A DNA stretch of 64,000 bases from Oncomelania hupensis (Eukaryota; Mollusca; Gastropoda; Littorinimorpha; Pomatiopsidae), in contig CM072515.1 of NCBI GenBank assembly GCA_036898135.1, forward strand, positions 45,879,004 to 45,943,003. The letters are read 5' to 3'. Positions 1 through 14,341 of the stretch are shown one piece after another (within the stretch, counting starts at the first letter, position 1; every line of letters begins with the position of its first letter). The notes under the pieces were generated by a model. That model saw only the letters and a list, made by a program, of their open reading frames with translations, had not been told where the DNA came from and did not search any database. The translations under genes were made by a program, and so were the position numbers.

Positions 1-603
1 GTAATGGTCTCTGATAAACATGCACAAAAAACGTCATCATCTTTTTATATATACCACTCAAAGCAAAAAATGTCTTCATATGCACTTCAATTCCAAGCAG
101 GAAGATAAACATTGCATACATGTAAAAGAGTGTTATCTTTCTTATATACTGAACCCAATACTTGACAAATAAATTCCCAAAACGTCGGAGCAGAGCAAAC
201 ACACGCAGAGTACAATTTATGACCTGCAGAGGTTTAGTTAAGGATCATGTGAACTCCGTCACAGTCTACTGAGCAGTATTATTCCATCAGATAATGTGGT
301 ATCATGTGAACTACTAGGAAATGTTTTAAGTATAAGCGGTTGTTGTTGTTGTTGTTTTTGCGTGAACCCGATTTTAGACACTGCAATTAAGAATTCAGGA
401 ATTAACAGCAGCCAGAATGTGTTGTTGTTGTTGTTGCTGTTGTTAATGACCTTCACAAGATCATGTAAACAACAGGGGAGAGTGTAAAAAGCAGACGTCT
501 GAAACAGTTCACTCGTATTTACATGATCATTTCATTATTGCCATCTACAGTCTATCAATCGCTCTTTAAAACACACCGAAACCATTTTACATTACCCACA
601 CCT
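1..603. other. Intergenic or intronic sequence, no gene seen
   Basis: AT-rich sequence with short TTG/GTT runs near 341-358 and 419-440. The small ORFs over these runs are translations of the repeat. I see no splice-bounded exon, tRNA or transposon terminus here. Confidence 0.5.
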
Positions 604-788
604 TGATCTATCCTTTCCTATCCCGTAACTCGAAAGTCATTGGGGCACCACCGATGATCGTTTAACCAGAGCACTCCATCTTTTTCTGTCCTCAGCAGTC
701 CTCATGGCTTCACTCAGTCTCGAATGTTGTCTTCTCACCTCTTTTTCTGTCTCCATTTTCTTCTGCCTCATTGCATCGTGCCTTGATT
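604..788 (-). pseudogene. LINE-B 3'-end fragment (non-LTR retrotransposon)
   Basis: Read on the minus strand, this matches the last coding codons and 3' end of the LINE-B family seen in fuller form at 52283-53170 and 54722-55065. It shows the conserved ending around W-x-x-LVKRSSVVPQ and degenerate GGATA repeats as the 3' tail (609-625 on the plus strand). It is heavily 5' truncated. Upstream on the minus strand it joins a fragment of the unrelated LINE-A (839-1386), so the two decayed pieces form a chimera in the same orientation. Confidence 0.75.
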
Positions 789-838
789 TATCCATACATA
801 CCCAAATCCATACCGAAACAAACATACTCGTACGTTCG

Positions 839-1383
839 TCACCCACGTTTTTTTTTCCCTTTGCTATCCAATTCATACAACATATCATAAGCTTTCTTAG
901 GTAATCTGCAAGCATCCATGTTTAGAAACTTAAACCAATAGCGCAGATAACTTACAACAGAATTAATGGTTATAAGGTATCTACTTAATTCGTCATACAC
1001 AAAATCATTTGGCGTACGCCTGTCCACATTAAAAGAATTTCTTCAGGGCAAACAAATGTATTTTTTCACAATCCAAACCAAAATTTCAAAACCATATTCC
1101 ATAACTGCCTGAACTTGTGCATCGAAGACTGAAGAGTTTGAAATAAACGTCCAAAAAACGATTATCATACATACGAAGTCTCTGCATTATAATAAAAAGT
1201 GCCTTTTTTGCTTTCCTTGATGTATCTCTACATGCTGCACCAAAGCTTAACGTCGTAGAAAAATAAATACCAAGATATTTATATGCATTAACAATAGGCA
1301 TAACATTTCCATAAAGTAAACAAACCATTTTTTCCTAGCACCCAAATATCCCCTTTTCTGAACACCACAATGTTACTTTTATC

Positions 1384-1386
<3 letters not shown>
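839..1386 (-). pseudogene. LINE-A fragment: RT thumb and C-terminal region, 5' truncated
   Basis: On the minus strand, broken frames match the intact LINE-A at 34293-39850. The pieces run in order: VVFRKGD, then NAYKYLGIYFSTTLS, then RRTPNDFVYDELSRY followed by LPKKAYDMLYELDSKGKK. These align with VIVFRKGGF, NSYKYLGLHFTTKLS, TPNKMIFGDLGRY and LPKKAYIMLDQM of the complete copy. At least two frame breaks separate them, so the copy is dead. Its 5' truncation point lies exactly against a long (CT)n tract, read as GA on the plus strand from 1387. Confidence 0.8.
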
Positions 1387-1448
<62 letters not shown>

Positions 1449-1452
1449 GAGA

Positions 1453-1500
<48 letters not shown>

Positions 1501-1551
1501 GAGAGAGACAGAGAGAGAGTGGGGGTGGGGGTGGGGGTGGGGGTGGGGGGG
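1387..1551. repeat. (GA)n microsatellite followed by (TGGGGG)n
   Basis: About 133 bp of imperfect GA repeats end at 1519 and run straight into five TGGGGG units. On the left the tract abuts the LINE-A fragment. On the right, after about ten bases, it is followed by the 460-bp repeat shared with 22158-22624. Arg-Glu and Leu-Ser ORFs here are repeat translations. Confidence 0.95.
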
Positions 1552-1561
1552 CAAAACAATC

Positions 1562-2021
1562 CGCGGTCAAAACAAAACGAGATTAGTTTCTCATGTTACA
1601 ATACTCTTTATGGCAACATTGCTATTTCTTACACGCAAAGCAGAGGGGGGAGGGGGCGGGGGGGAAGAAGGGAATAAAATACCGACAAAATAGACACCAC
1701 ATTGGTGATACAGGTCGTAATATTTCCTTCTAATTAATTATTCTCGGCATACTATCCTATCTAAACTGATAATACAGACAATGAGAAATGTCGTTTCCAC
1801 ATCTGGTCCGTTGGTGGATATTTTCATGTCTTTTTACTCTCCTTTCACTATTCATTCCATCTTTTAACCTTATTCATGGTGTGCCTGAGCTCCCCATCCC
1901 CCCTCTCCACCTCTCCCCCCAAACTCCTCACACGCTTTGGCGCCATCAAACAATAACTGCCAGATGATTCATTTTAGAATGAACTTATGTACAATCTCGC
2001 ATCATAAGACACTCCAACTAC
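1562..2021. repeat. Dispersed 460-bp repeat, copy 1
   Basis: The stretch beginning CGCGGTCAAAACAAAACGAG and ending CACTCCAACTAC recurs at 22158-22624 with only small indels and substitutions by eye. Both copies lie directly to the right of a long (GA)n tract. I see no conserved ORF, and the family is not recognised. Confidence 0.9.
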
Positions 2022-4050
2022 CAGTTCCATTGCTCCCAAAACACATTAAAAATACATACATCCGTATGTACGTACGCTCGCGCGCACGCTCATACACACA
2101 CCACACTAAACACACATATCACCATACAAGACCACTCCTTACAGAAAATTAATTCGTCATAAAATGTTCGGTTCAATGAATTAAATATTTAGCATTTGAT
2201 GCTAACCATAAAAGTATAGGTCTTTTCAAAACAGCTCAAATTCAGAGTTTATTCTTCCATGCGTAAAAGCGTCAAAACCCTCAAGCAAACAGAGAGTCTC
2301 ATACAGAGATGAAGAAATATAATAGATGGAATCGAGTACAACTACTTCAACACAGAACATCTTAAAAGTACAAACTACTTAGGTTAAACAGCATTGCCTA
2401 AGGCTAGCTAGCCTGAGGCTATGGATTTGCTAGTATTAAGCCATCACAATAATTCGGTCTGAATGTATAGTGTGTCATGTACTATCGGTGTGCCTTAACC
2501 ATGTTATGTGCATGCAGATAGTCTATCATGTGTATATCTCAATAACTAACTCAATAATATATTAAACTCAGCTTTACTAGGGGTATAACTTATCTTAGAG
2601 GACATAATTTTATCTCGAACAAAGGAGATAGACAAGTCCTGTGCGACCTAATTAGACCATTGCTGACTTGCTCCGAGTGTGTGAACTTTGGTACATAGCA
2701 ACAGATGTATACAACACCAATTCAACTTATTGGGTCAAGTATCTGCTACTATTCTACACTATAGTTATAATTATTGCTAAGCGTAAGACGATGATTTCCA
2801 TATATATAAATGTGTGTGTGTGTGTGTAAACTATACTAGGTAAAAAGATAGACCTATTGTCTATGGTTGGATATATATATATATATATATTATTTCACAA
2901 TAAACTCTGACTGAGTGACCTGATCCGAAACGTCAAAGCTGGCGTCAACTTTTGAGGAAAGAGAGCCACTGGGACACAATTCATTCAACCGCGCCATATT
3001 CATTCATTGAACACTAGCCCACACTGATAAAGCTGAATCAGATTGTGGTTTAAAATGTTCAGTAATCTTAGGAAATCTGTCGTAAATGTCATAGTTAGTG
3101 TCTCAAATCAAAAGTAATGGTTCTTAAAATGGCGTCATTACAAGCTCAAAGAGCTGCTCAATTCCCAGGATCGAATTCAACCCACCGCACACATCCACTC
3201 GAAATGTCCCATGTAACTGTAGATGTATGCTTGTGAATGTGATTGCGCAGCCTGCAATCTGATCTTTTTGGCAGGATTACCAGATTCTTCAGCGTGCCGC
3301 AGCACCACCGCCTGTGGAAGAAGTGGGGGAAACAACGAACCACTATATAAAGCGTCATCACAGTAAACTCCTGTGATAAAGATTTCCGTCCCCATCAACA
3401 ATGAAAGCCAGCTGCTCCTGCACGCATTGAAAGCGTTATACCACCGCGCCTCCCTGCTACCTAGAAACTTCTAATATGGGTAATCCAATCTGCTCAAACA
3501 TCGTGATGTTATTCCATTTTAGTCCACACATTTTGTGACAATACTACTAACGCGTCCATAACACCATTACTACGTACTCTTGATCAAGATTGTGACGCTG
3601 TTATTATGTCCGTTAGGGTTTGTTTAGGCTATGTGATAACTAAAAATTCTAAGCACGTTCAAATCAGAGAATATGAACAAACCGATATTTTCGCTGTACA
3701 TCTGAGGTTGCTGATGCTCCCCTGCACCTCACTAAATGGCTAAACGGTATGAGGGCTACACTGACAAACAGCCTCGCAGAAAAATCCGAAATTTAGACAA
3801 TCCGTTTTTGCTCAATTACACAATCAACATATGAATTACACAAAGTGGAGAATACCTTAACAAATTTAATACCTGGCAGTCCTTTACTCCCCAAAGCATT
3901 AAAATCAAAGAATTCTTCTGTCAATTTCGAGTCGGATTTCTTTAACTCAGTAGCACTGTAGACACTATAGCATCTGAGAGAAATAAAATAAACGTGTCTG
4001 ATTAAGGACCCCTCCCCCTTCCCCTCACACACACACACACCTCCCCCTTT
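2022..4050. other. No gene seen
   Basis: Unique-looking AT-rich sequence. It includes a short (TG)n at about 2811-2827, an (AT)n at about 2873-2890, and a (CA)n/C-rich stretch at 4024-4048 just before a MITE. No convincing coding exon or RNA gene was found. Confidence 0.45.
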
Positions 4051-4056
4051 CAAAAT

Positions 4057-4291
4057 GTCTGTTTCCGGTATCCCGACCGACCCTAATTGCTTTTTTGTGT
4101 TTTTTTAGTTGTTTTTTTTTTGGTGGTGTGGGGCGGGGGGGGGGGGGGGGTGTCAATCGTCTGTGAAATAAATAAAAACAAAATCCAAGGTGCAAAAGGT
4201 AAAAAAAAAAAAGTAAAAAAATAAAGAAGAAAAAAGAAGAAGAAGCCGACCTACCGACTTTTTTTTTTCTTCTATATTACCGTAAACAGAC
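4057..4291 (-). mobile_element. MITE of the CTGTTTMCGGTA family, copy 1
   Basis: The left end GTCTGTTTCCGGTATCCC and the right end ATTACCGTAAACAGAC form imperfect terminal inverted repeats about 14 bp long. The left end continues as CGACCGACCCTAA and matches, in reverse complement, the right end of a second element at 50433-50620. The right ends also correspond, so the two copies belong to one family in opposite orientations. The interior is poly-T, poly-A and a G run, with no ORF. I could not define a target duplication. Confidence 0.65.
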
Positions 4292-4331
4292 TTTTTTTCT
4301 TTGTTGTTGGCCTAACATAATAATAATACTG

Positions 4332-4541
4332 GATGCTTATACGCGCTTTTCCCCAAATCACCAATTGATGCTTATACGCGCTTTTCCCCAAATCACCAAT
4401 TGACGCTTATACGCGCTTTTCCCCAAATCACCAATTTATGCTTATACGCGCTTTTCCCCAAATCACCAATTGATGCTTATACGCGCTTTTCCCCAAATCA
4501 CCAATTGATGCTTATACGCGCTTTTCCCCAGATTACCAATC
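4332..4541. repeat. 35-bp minisatellite, six tandem copies
   Basis: Six head-to-tail copies of a 35-bp unit (GATGCTTATACGCGCTTTTC followed by CCCAAATCACCAATT) start at 4332, 4367, 4402, 4437, 4472 and 4507. Only one or two substitutions separate most units. The unit occurs once in related sequences at 14270, 40351 and 55231, always just after an (AAT)n tract. This array is therefore a local expansion of the head of a dispersed repeat. Confidence 0.95.
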
Positions 4542-4672
4542 AGGCTCAAAGTGCGGCGATCTGTACCAACATACACGCTCACATGTTTCACCCACTCTCA
4601 CAACAAACACATCTATCACTCAAACATCTCGTGTAAAGGCAGGGAGATCGCTATTAGAAGACGGAAAAGGAT
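4542..4672 (+). repeat. Body of the GGATGC dispersed (SINE-like) repeat
   Basis: Continues from the minisatellite with GGCTCAAAGTGCGGCGATCT, then the motifs ACCAACATACACGCTCACATG and GGGAGATCGCTATTAGAAGA. The copy at 55230-55412 has the same blocks in the same order, including GAGATCGCTATTAGAAGACGGA near its end. Copies at 14270-14341 and 40351-40497 are shorter. The polymerase III promoter is not clear, so SINE-like is a description and not a proven class. Confidence 0.6.
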
Positions 4673-5009
4673 ATCGCACTTTTATTATTTTAAACCAAAC
4701 CCAGGAATTGGCATTCAAGTTTAACTCTTTGCAGATTGTGACAAGACTACGGTGAAAGAGAGGAGAGAGGAGGGGGCCCCTTTGGAGTTGGTGAGTGAGC
4801 AGATGAGGGGGAAGGTAGAACGGGGAATGCAGGGGTGGTTGGGGTTGGGTGGTGGAGCGCAGGGGAGCCCGGGGAGGGAGGTAGGGCAGGAAGGTCATGG
4901 TATGGTGACATGAGATCCTAGCAGCTAAACATGGACGTCAAGCTCGTCAACTTGGAGAGATCTCGGTTCAAACAGCCGGTGTTTTGACTTCATCGACATA
5001 ATAATTACA
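4673..5009. other. No gene seen
   Basis: G-rich and purine-rich sequence around 4750-4900 produces a proline-rich ORF on the minus strand that lacks recognisable domains. Nothing is supported here. Confidence 0.4.
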
Positions 5010-5071
<62 letters not shown>

Positions 5072-5212
5072 GGCTATTGACGCCTAATCTAAACAAAGCC
5101 CTAGGCGTTTACAAAGTCAAAAATTTACAACTAATCAAAAAGAAAACATACAAAACAAGAAAAGAAGATAATTTTTTTCACTGATAACCACCTTCTGCAA
5201 AACACACACACA

Positions 5213-5268
<56 letters not shown>
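5010..5268. repeat. (ATT)n and (CA)n microsatellites
   Basis: An uninterrupted TTA/ATT tract runs from 5010 to about 5071. After about 130 bp of unique sequence, a (CA)n tract covers 5202-5268 with one CAGA interruption. Confidence 0.95.
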
Positions 5269-5274
<6 letters not shown>

Positions 5275-6254
5275 ATCACTTCTATAATAAAGAAAACAAA
5301 AAATCAATTAAATTGGTCACTGCGAGAAGCTAAGCACACCAAACATACTCAAAGACAATCAAAATTAAAGACTATGATGGAAATAAATAAGTTTTGAGAT
5401 GTTTTTTTAAGGTTGGCAGGGAGGTTGAATGACGGATGACAATTCAACAAGCACGCACGCACGCGCGCGCATTCTCAACATAAACACACGCGCGCGCGCA
5501 CGTATGCACTGCACCCTCCCTCACTCTCTTACTTCTGACGAATACAAGTGAAAATACTGTGAGTCGATAAAGAAATGCAATGCAAGAATTTACCGATTTC
5601 CAAACTGCGTCACAAATGATATGATTATGCACACAAACAGGAAATAATATAACAGGCACCGATCGCTGTAGTAGATTAATTACTTTGTCACGAAATCGTT
5701 GCAATACTTAACGCGCGCAAAAGAAATGAAAGGATAATACTTTTCTGATATTTTTTGGCGTAAAAAAAACCGCGTCGTTTTTTCTGCTAATAATTGCTTT
5801 TCAGCGACCCAAACCAGGATGCAATATTTCTTATAATCTGAACGTGACCAACAAAAATAATTATAAAAAATATATATAATTGGTCTAATAATTTGGCGGG
5901 GTTTTGCGATTCTGCTTTTAGAGGCATTATCTCATAAATTGATAGTTTCTTTTTTTATCGATTTCCCGTTTTTCAGATAAAACTAAGCAGGATGTGAATA
6001 CCACCCACATGCTGAAGACGAAAACGAAGCCCCAGACAATCTCAAAATCCTCAGCTATTTTAGGAAACGAGACATACTTGTGTCATGACCCGCGACAAGA
6101 GACATATTCCTTTTTTTCCCTTTAGATTCGGTTCCTTGGCATTTTCTGCTTCTGGGTAATTTAAAACCTAACATACATTCTGGTTCTTGTTTTAGTGTTA
6201 ATTAACAGCTTTGCTAAGACGCCTCAGCAGCAGATCAAATTCAGTATCACCACC
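5269..6254. other. No gene seen
   Basis: AT-rich sequence with alternating CG/CA purine-pyrimidine runs at 5452-5502. No coding exon or RNA gene was recognised. Confidence 0.45.
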
Positions 6255-6269
6255 AGTAGTAGTAGTAGG

Positions 6270-6306
<37 letters not shown>

Positions 6307-6307
6307 T

Positions 6308-6380
<73 letters not shown>
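6255..6380. repeat. (AGT/AGC)n trinucleotide tract
   Basis: About 126 bp of AGT repeats with an early AGC block at 6270-6294. The long poly-Ser, poly-Thr, poly-Val and poly-Leu ORFs on both strands are translations of this tract. Confidence 0.95.
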
Positions 6381-6569
6381 CTTTTCCAAGAATCCAGTAG
6401 CAGCATCAGACCATATTTAGTACCACCCCAACCGTAGTTTCCATCTCCATACTCACAAGCTTGCAAACCTACACATTTTGAGGGAGAGGGAGCTGTACAC
6501 ACACCACCCTAACCTTCTCACATAGAAAACGAGAGGACAGGAGAAGGGGTGGGGGAGAAGAGATGAGCG

Positions 6570-6573
<4 letters not shown>

Positions 6574-6651
<78 letters not shown>

Positions 6652-6692
6652 AAGAGAAGAGAAGAGAAGAGAAGAGAAGAGAAGAGAAGAGA

Positions 6693-6766
<74 letters not shown>
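6574..6766. repeat. Composite (GA)n - (AAGAG)n - (GA)n microsatellite
   Basis: Two GA tracts flank a central block of pentanucleotide AAGAG repeats at about 6646-6700. The symmetric arrangement suggests that the pentamer arose inside the GA tract by slippage. Confidence 0.95.
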
Positions 6767-10173
<3,407 letters not shown>

Positions 10174-12297
10174 TATGGCTCGATTGGTGCGTTTGACAGG
10201 GCTCTTAAAAATGCAAGTTGACCTCTTAGATGGCTTGAATTAAACTCTGCTGTTTGAGCTGGTATGTGCGCTATACAAGACCAAAATATAAAATTAACGA
10301 CAGTATCTATACTACTACTGTTGTCTAAATAGCCACTAAAGCGCGGCAGTAACAATTTGTCATAAATCATCACCATCACCACCATGCTACAGTGTATATT
10401 AGCGTGGTTAGTGCTGGATGTTTGGAAATTTCCGCAAAGAAACTCGTACTTTGGACAAGTCTGCATCGAGAACTTTCACAGGGTGATAGCCATCAAGCCT
10501 CGTAGTTCAAAATGTGCTAGGAATTTGCAGCAATGCACGAAGGGGAAATGGTTTCCGTGTTTGTCTTATGAATTCAAGTTCCATCCACACCCCAGATTCT
10601 ACAGTGCTGGCAGAATTTTGTCAGAAAGTTTAAGCGTTGACAGCATTATTACTATGGCCTAGTTCGGTAATCGTAGATGAAAGGTGGGGTGGAGTTTTGT
10701 TGTTGTTATTGTTGTTGTCTTATTGTGTTTGTATTGGGGGAGCGTGTGGTCTGTTGTTTTTATTATCTTGTTATTCTTATTATCCTTCTTCTTCTTCTTC
10801 TTCTTCTTCTTCTTCTTTCATCTCCTCCCCCTTTTTCTTTTTCTACTTCTTTCCCACGCGCCTCAACAAGTGCGTGCAAGTCGCATATATATGTGCTCGC
10901 AGAAGTACACTTTTCTACAAATCAGCATACCTTTCAGCCGGCGTGGACCCTTAGGTATATTACTTAATACTGTCCAACCAGTTCTTCCGTTGGCCATGTC
11001 GGTACGCTTCTAAAAGTTCTATTACCATCTCCTAAGAGATAGTCTTTGGTACTCAGATGCTCAGCATTCGTGCACTGATGACATAAGCTATATACAATGC
11101 ACAAAGTGGTTTACATCGCTTGAAAGTAATATTTCGGCAACCGCGTAATATCACTTTGGACAAAAATGGGTGAGATTAATAATTAATAATGCTCTTGACT
11201 AACTATCTACTTAGTCAATGAATGGGAAATAGAAAAGAGAGGAACGGAGAGCGGAGGAACATAGAACATACTGGGAGGATTCAGCAATGGGTGATCATCA
11301 CACACGTGTCGCTAATTATTGGCCGGGAGCTGAGCTGACTGGTTAGACTGCAGATGGGAGGATTGAGGAGAGAGGGGGAGAGTTGAAAGGACAGGGGGAG
11401 AATTGAGAGGGCAGAGGAGGATTGAGGGGAGAGAGGAAAGAGGAGGGAGGAGGAGAGAGGGGGTGGGGAAGAGGAGGAGAGAGGTGGAGGAAAAGGTGAG
11501 GTCGGCGATCGCGATGGAATCTTTGGAGTGTGGATGGGAAAACTTACCTCCATAGCTACATTACGCCATAGTAGATCGTAGCCTCCGGCGGTGCACTCAC
11601 TACTAATCATAATACTCATCACTACTACCTCCTGCGGACAATATCAGCAAAGACCGATAATTTATTCAGCATGTACGTGCTTCTATCCCAGTCTCTTAAC
11701 CTTCGTTACTAAACATCACGATGAGGCCAACGCACATACTGCAGTCTCTGATTATTAATATTGGGTTGAATACTGAAGACCACCCTACAAGCTGAAGAAG
11801 AGAAGAGGGGAAAGGGGACACGGCCGAAAGAGCTTGTTAGACGTTTACATCTTTGTACATCTGTTACTTTATTGAAAATACACAAGTCTTATGGACGCTC
11901 AATGGAACAAAATAAATGCTGCACATCAGATGGACTGCACCTTAAATGATCAGATTCCTAAACCAGTCTTTAGAATTCCTGGTTTCTCTGTTATCTAGCT
12001 CATTCTACTGGCCTAGCACTATGGAAACACAATCACGCATGCAAAAGCACATTAACGGTATTATTTCCATGCACATATATCACTCTTATTGCAAATAGAC
12101 ACAAAGCTCATTCATACATTTCAAATGAAATAATATGAACACTGCACGTTAGTTCTGCTGCACTTATCTAGCCAGATCCTTATTCTTTCTTTTTTTTGGT
12201 GGACTTTCTAGTTCTACTAAATATAAAATTAATCGTCTAGCGTGTATACAAACTCTTTAAAAAAGCAAACCTACCAGCTTTAGCCTCACAACGCCTT
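10174..12297. other. No gene seen
   Basis: Includes a (TTC)n tract at 10785-10817 and a long purine-rich segment at 11230-11500 (GGAGAGAGG-type). Open frames over these are compositional. No exon or RNA gene is supported. Confidence 0.45.
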
Positions 12298-12431
12298 ACT
12301 GTCATCGCATACGGTGAGGGTTCTTTTGGTTTCTAACTTTTGTTGACGTTACATTAAAAAGGTTCCAACTGTCATCGCATACGGTGAAGTTTCTCTAACT
12401 TTTGTTGAAATTACATTAAAAGGTTCCAACT
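12298..12431. repeat. Two-copy tandem duplication, about 70 bp
   Basis: The block ACTGTCATCGCATACGGTGA, then a TTTCTAACTTTTGTTGA-like stretch, then TTACATTAAAA and GGTTCCA, occurs twice in a row with small differences. The first copy has an extra TTCTTTTGG-like insert. Confidence 0.85.
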
Positions 12432-14269
12432 GACACTGTTACATTTTGTAATAGGTTCCCACTGATACACTTGGTAAATGCTTCTATTTGTCACGAAGTT
12501 TTGTAAAATATAAACTTTCAGTAAATGCCGCACGGCACCGAAAGGGTTAAAACACACACACACACGCACAGACATACACACACGCACGCAAGCGCGCGAG
12601 CTTTCGCTTTTTCTTCTATGGTCTATTTAAGTAATAACATTTAGATTGCCGCATCGTGAAGCTTCAAACCCGTGAACAATGCAGTCTTTGTTGATCATTA
12701 ACATTTATTATTGTTTCAACCTAAATTCTGACTCGAATACAACATGTTGCAGGTACGCGAACCGTACTTTCACTAGAACGCTCTAATGACCATTATGTAT
12801 GACAACTGCCGTGTCTTCTTTAACAAAATGCACTGTAAATGTCTCTTAAATATTGTAATTAAACGAAGTGCGAAATACAAACATACAAAATGGTTTCAGA
12901 CATGCATGGTTAGTAGGTTATCCAGATAAGCCAAGATAGAGTAAGACTGGGTAATTTTGCATAAAAGACCTGGGAGTCCTAAATTCTGAATGAAAAGCTG
13001 CTGTCCTTACTATTACAGACTACAAGTTCCCATGCACTACATAATGCCTTACTGTTTAAATTAACATTTTCTCAAAACGCACTGGATCTAAGATGGTTAC
13101 AAAGATAATGTGTACACAAAGATCACCAGAGCGGCATCCATTTGGGGCTGTGATTTCTCACTATAATCAGTACACTAGTACTGAAGCACATACGTATAGA
13201 ACATATTAATTAATTTAATCATGTATTCGATTCAATCATTTATCCATTCACGTATTTCTTTAATTATATCAAGCAACTTCATATCGCGCCTATATCTCAG
13301 TCTGCAGCGCTTGATCCCCAAATAGTAACTCCGCAGGATCTGATACTTGTGGAACAATCAGCTTCGGCACTCGATATTTTCGAACTTTGGCGACTCGGAG
13401 CTTCTACCTGAAGTGATTTAACATTATTGATCTGCTTACAAGAGCCCATGGCGTGCTATAAGGAAGGGAGTTACACTGGAGAGAGAAGTGGTATCAATAA
13501 TATAAAGTTATCGGGTCTAGTGTAGATCCCTGTGTCTTGACACGTTGCAGCACTGGAAAGGGCAAGCCACTATAACCAAACTACTCTAGTGACAATTATC
13601 TGTAAAAGAAGGATCCTCATAACAATGGCAAAACGTTACATTGAAACAACTAAGCAGATAATGTTACCATTGGTTAATAAGGAAATGCCAATGTCAATCA
13701 CACCATACTAAACTAGCTGTTCCATTGCAATAGAGCTGATATTTATTAACGATATTCCCTGATATTGCGTTATTAACACTCCCGTTGCATTATTAATATT
13801 GGTTGGTACCTCATTATTAAGGCCGCTTTAACTCCAACCCACTTTTCCGAAAAACATAAAAATTAATCTTTTTTTATATTTTTTATGGCATCTATTGACA
13901 TTGCATAACATTATTTTGTGTGTGTTCCGGTAACTAGGAGGAGGGGAAATTTAGAAAACACATCATATGTATCGATAACTTACATTCCATAAGAGCAAAG
14001 GTAATCGTTTCCCTTCTTTTCGATTTCTAGCTATCTTCATTCTATAATGTCTTATTATCGAACTTTTCATCTGCATTCTCGTTTCCATTCAACCTAAAAA
14101 GCGCAACAGCATATAAGGTCGTAACAAATGGCACATAAAGATGATGAAGCATGATGACTTAAAAAGCATAAGACAATGTCCATCAAATGGAAGGGAAAAA
14201 AAAGCGAAACAGAAAAAATAAAATCGTTAGATCGGCGTAGTTATTAATAATAAATTGAATAATAATAAT
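12432..14269. other. No gene seen
   Basis: Unique-looking AT-rich sequence. No transposon ends, RNA genes or coding exons recognised. Confidence 0.45.
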
Positions 14270-14341
14270 GGATGCTCTTTACACGCTTTTTCCCAAATCG
14301 GGCCCAAAGTGCGTCGATCTTTACCAACATACACGGTCATA
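14270..14341 (+). repeat. Fragment of the GGATGC dispersed repeat
   Basis: Follows a short AATAATAAT run and reads GGATGCTCTTTACACGCTTT, then GCCCAAAGTGCGTCGATCT and ACCAACATACACGGTCA. It is colinear with the body of the repeats at 4542-4672 and 55230-55412. Confidence 0.7.

Noticed and set aside
4332..4541. CRISPR array
   Set aside because: The 35-bp units are directly adjacent with no unique spacers, and the genome is eukaryotic. It is a minisatellite.
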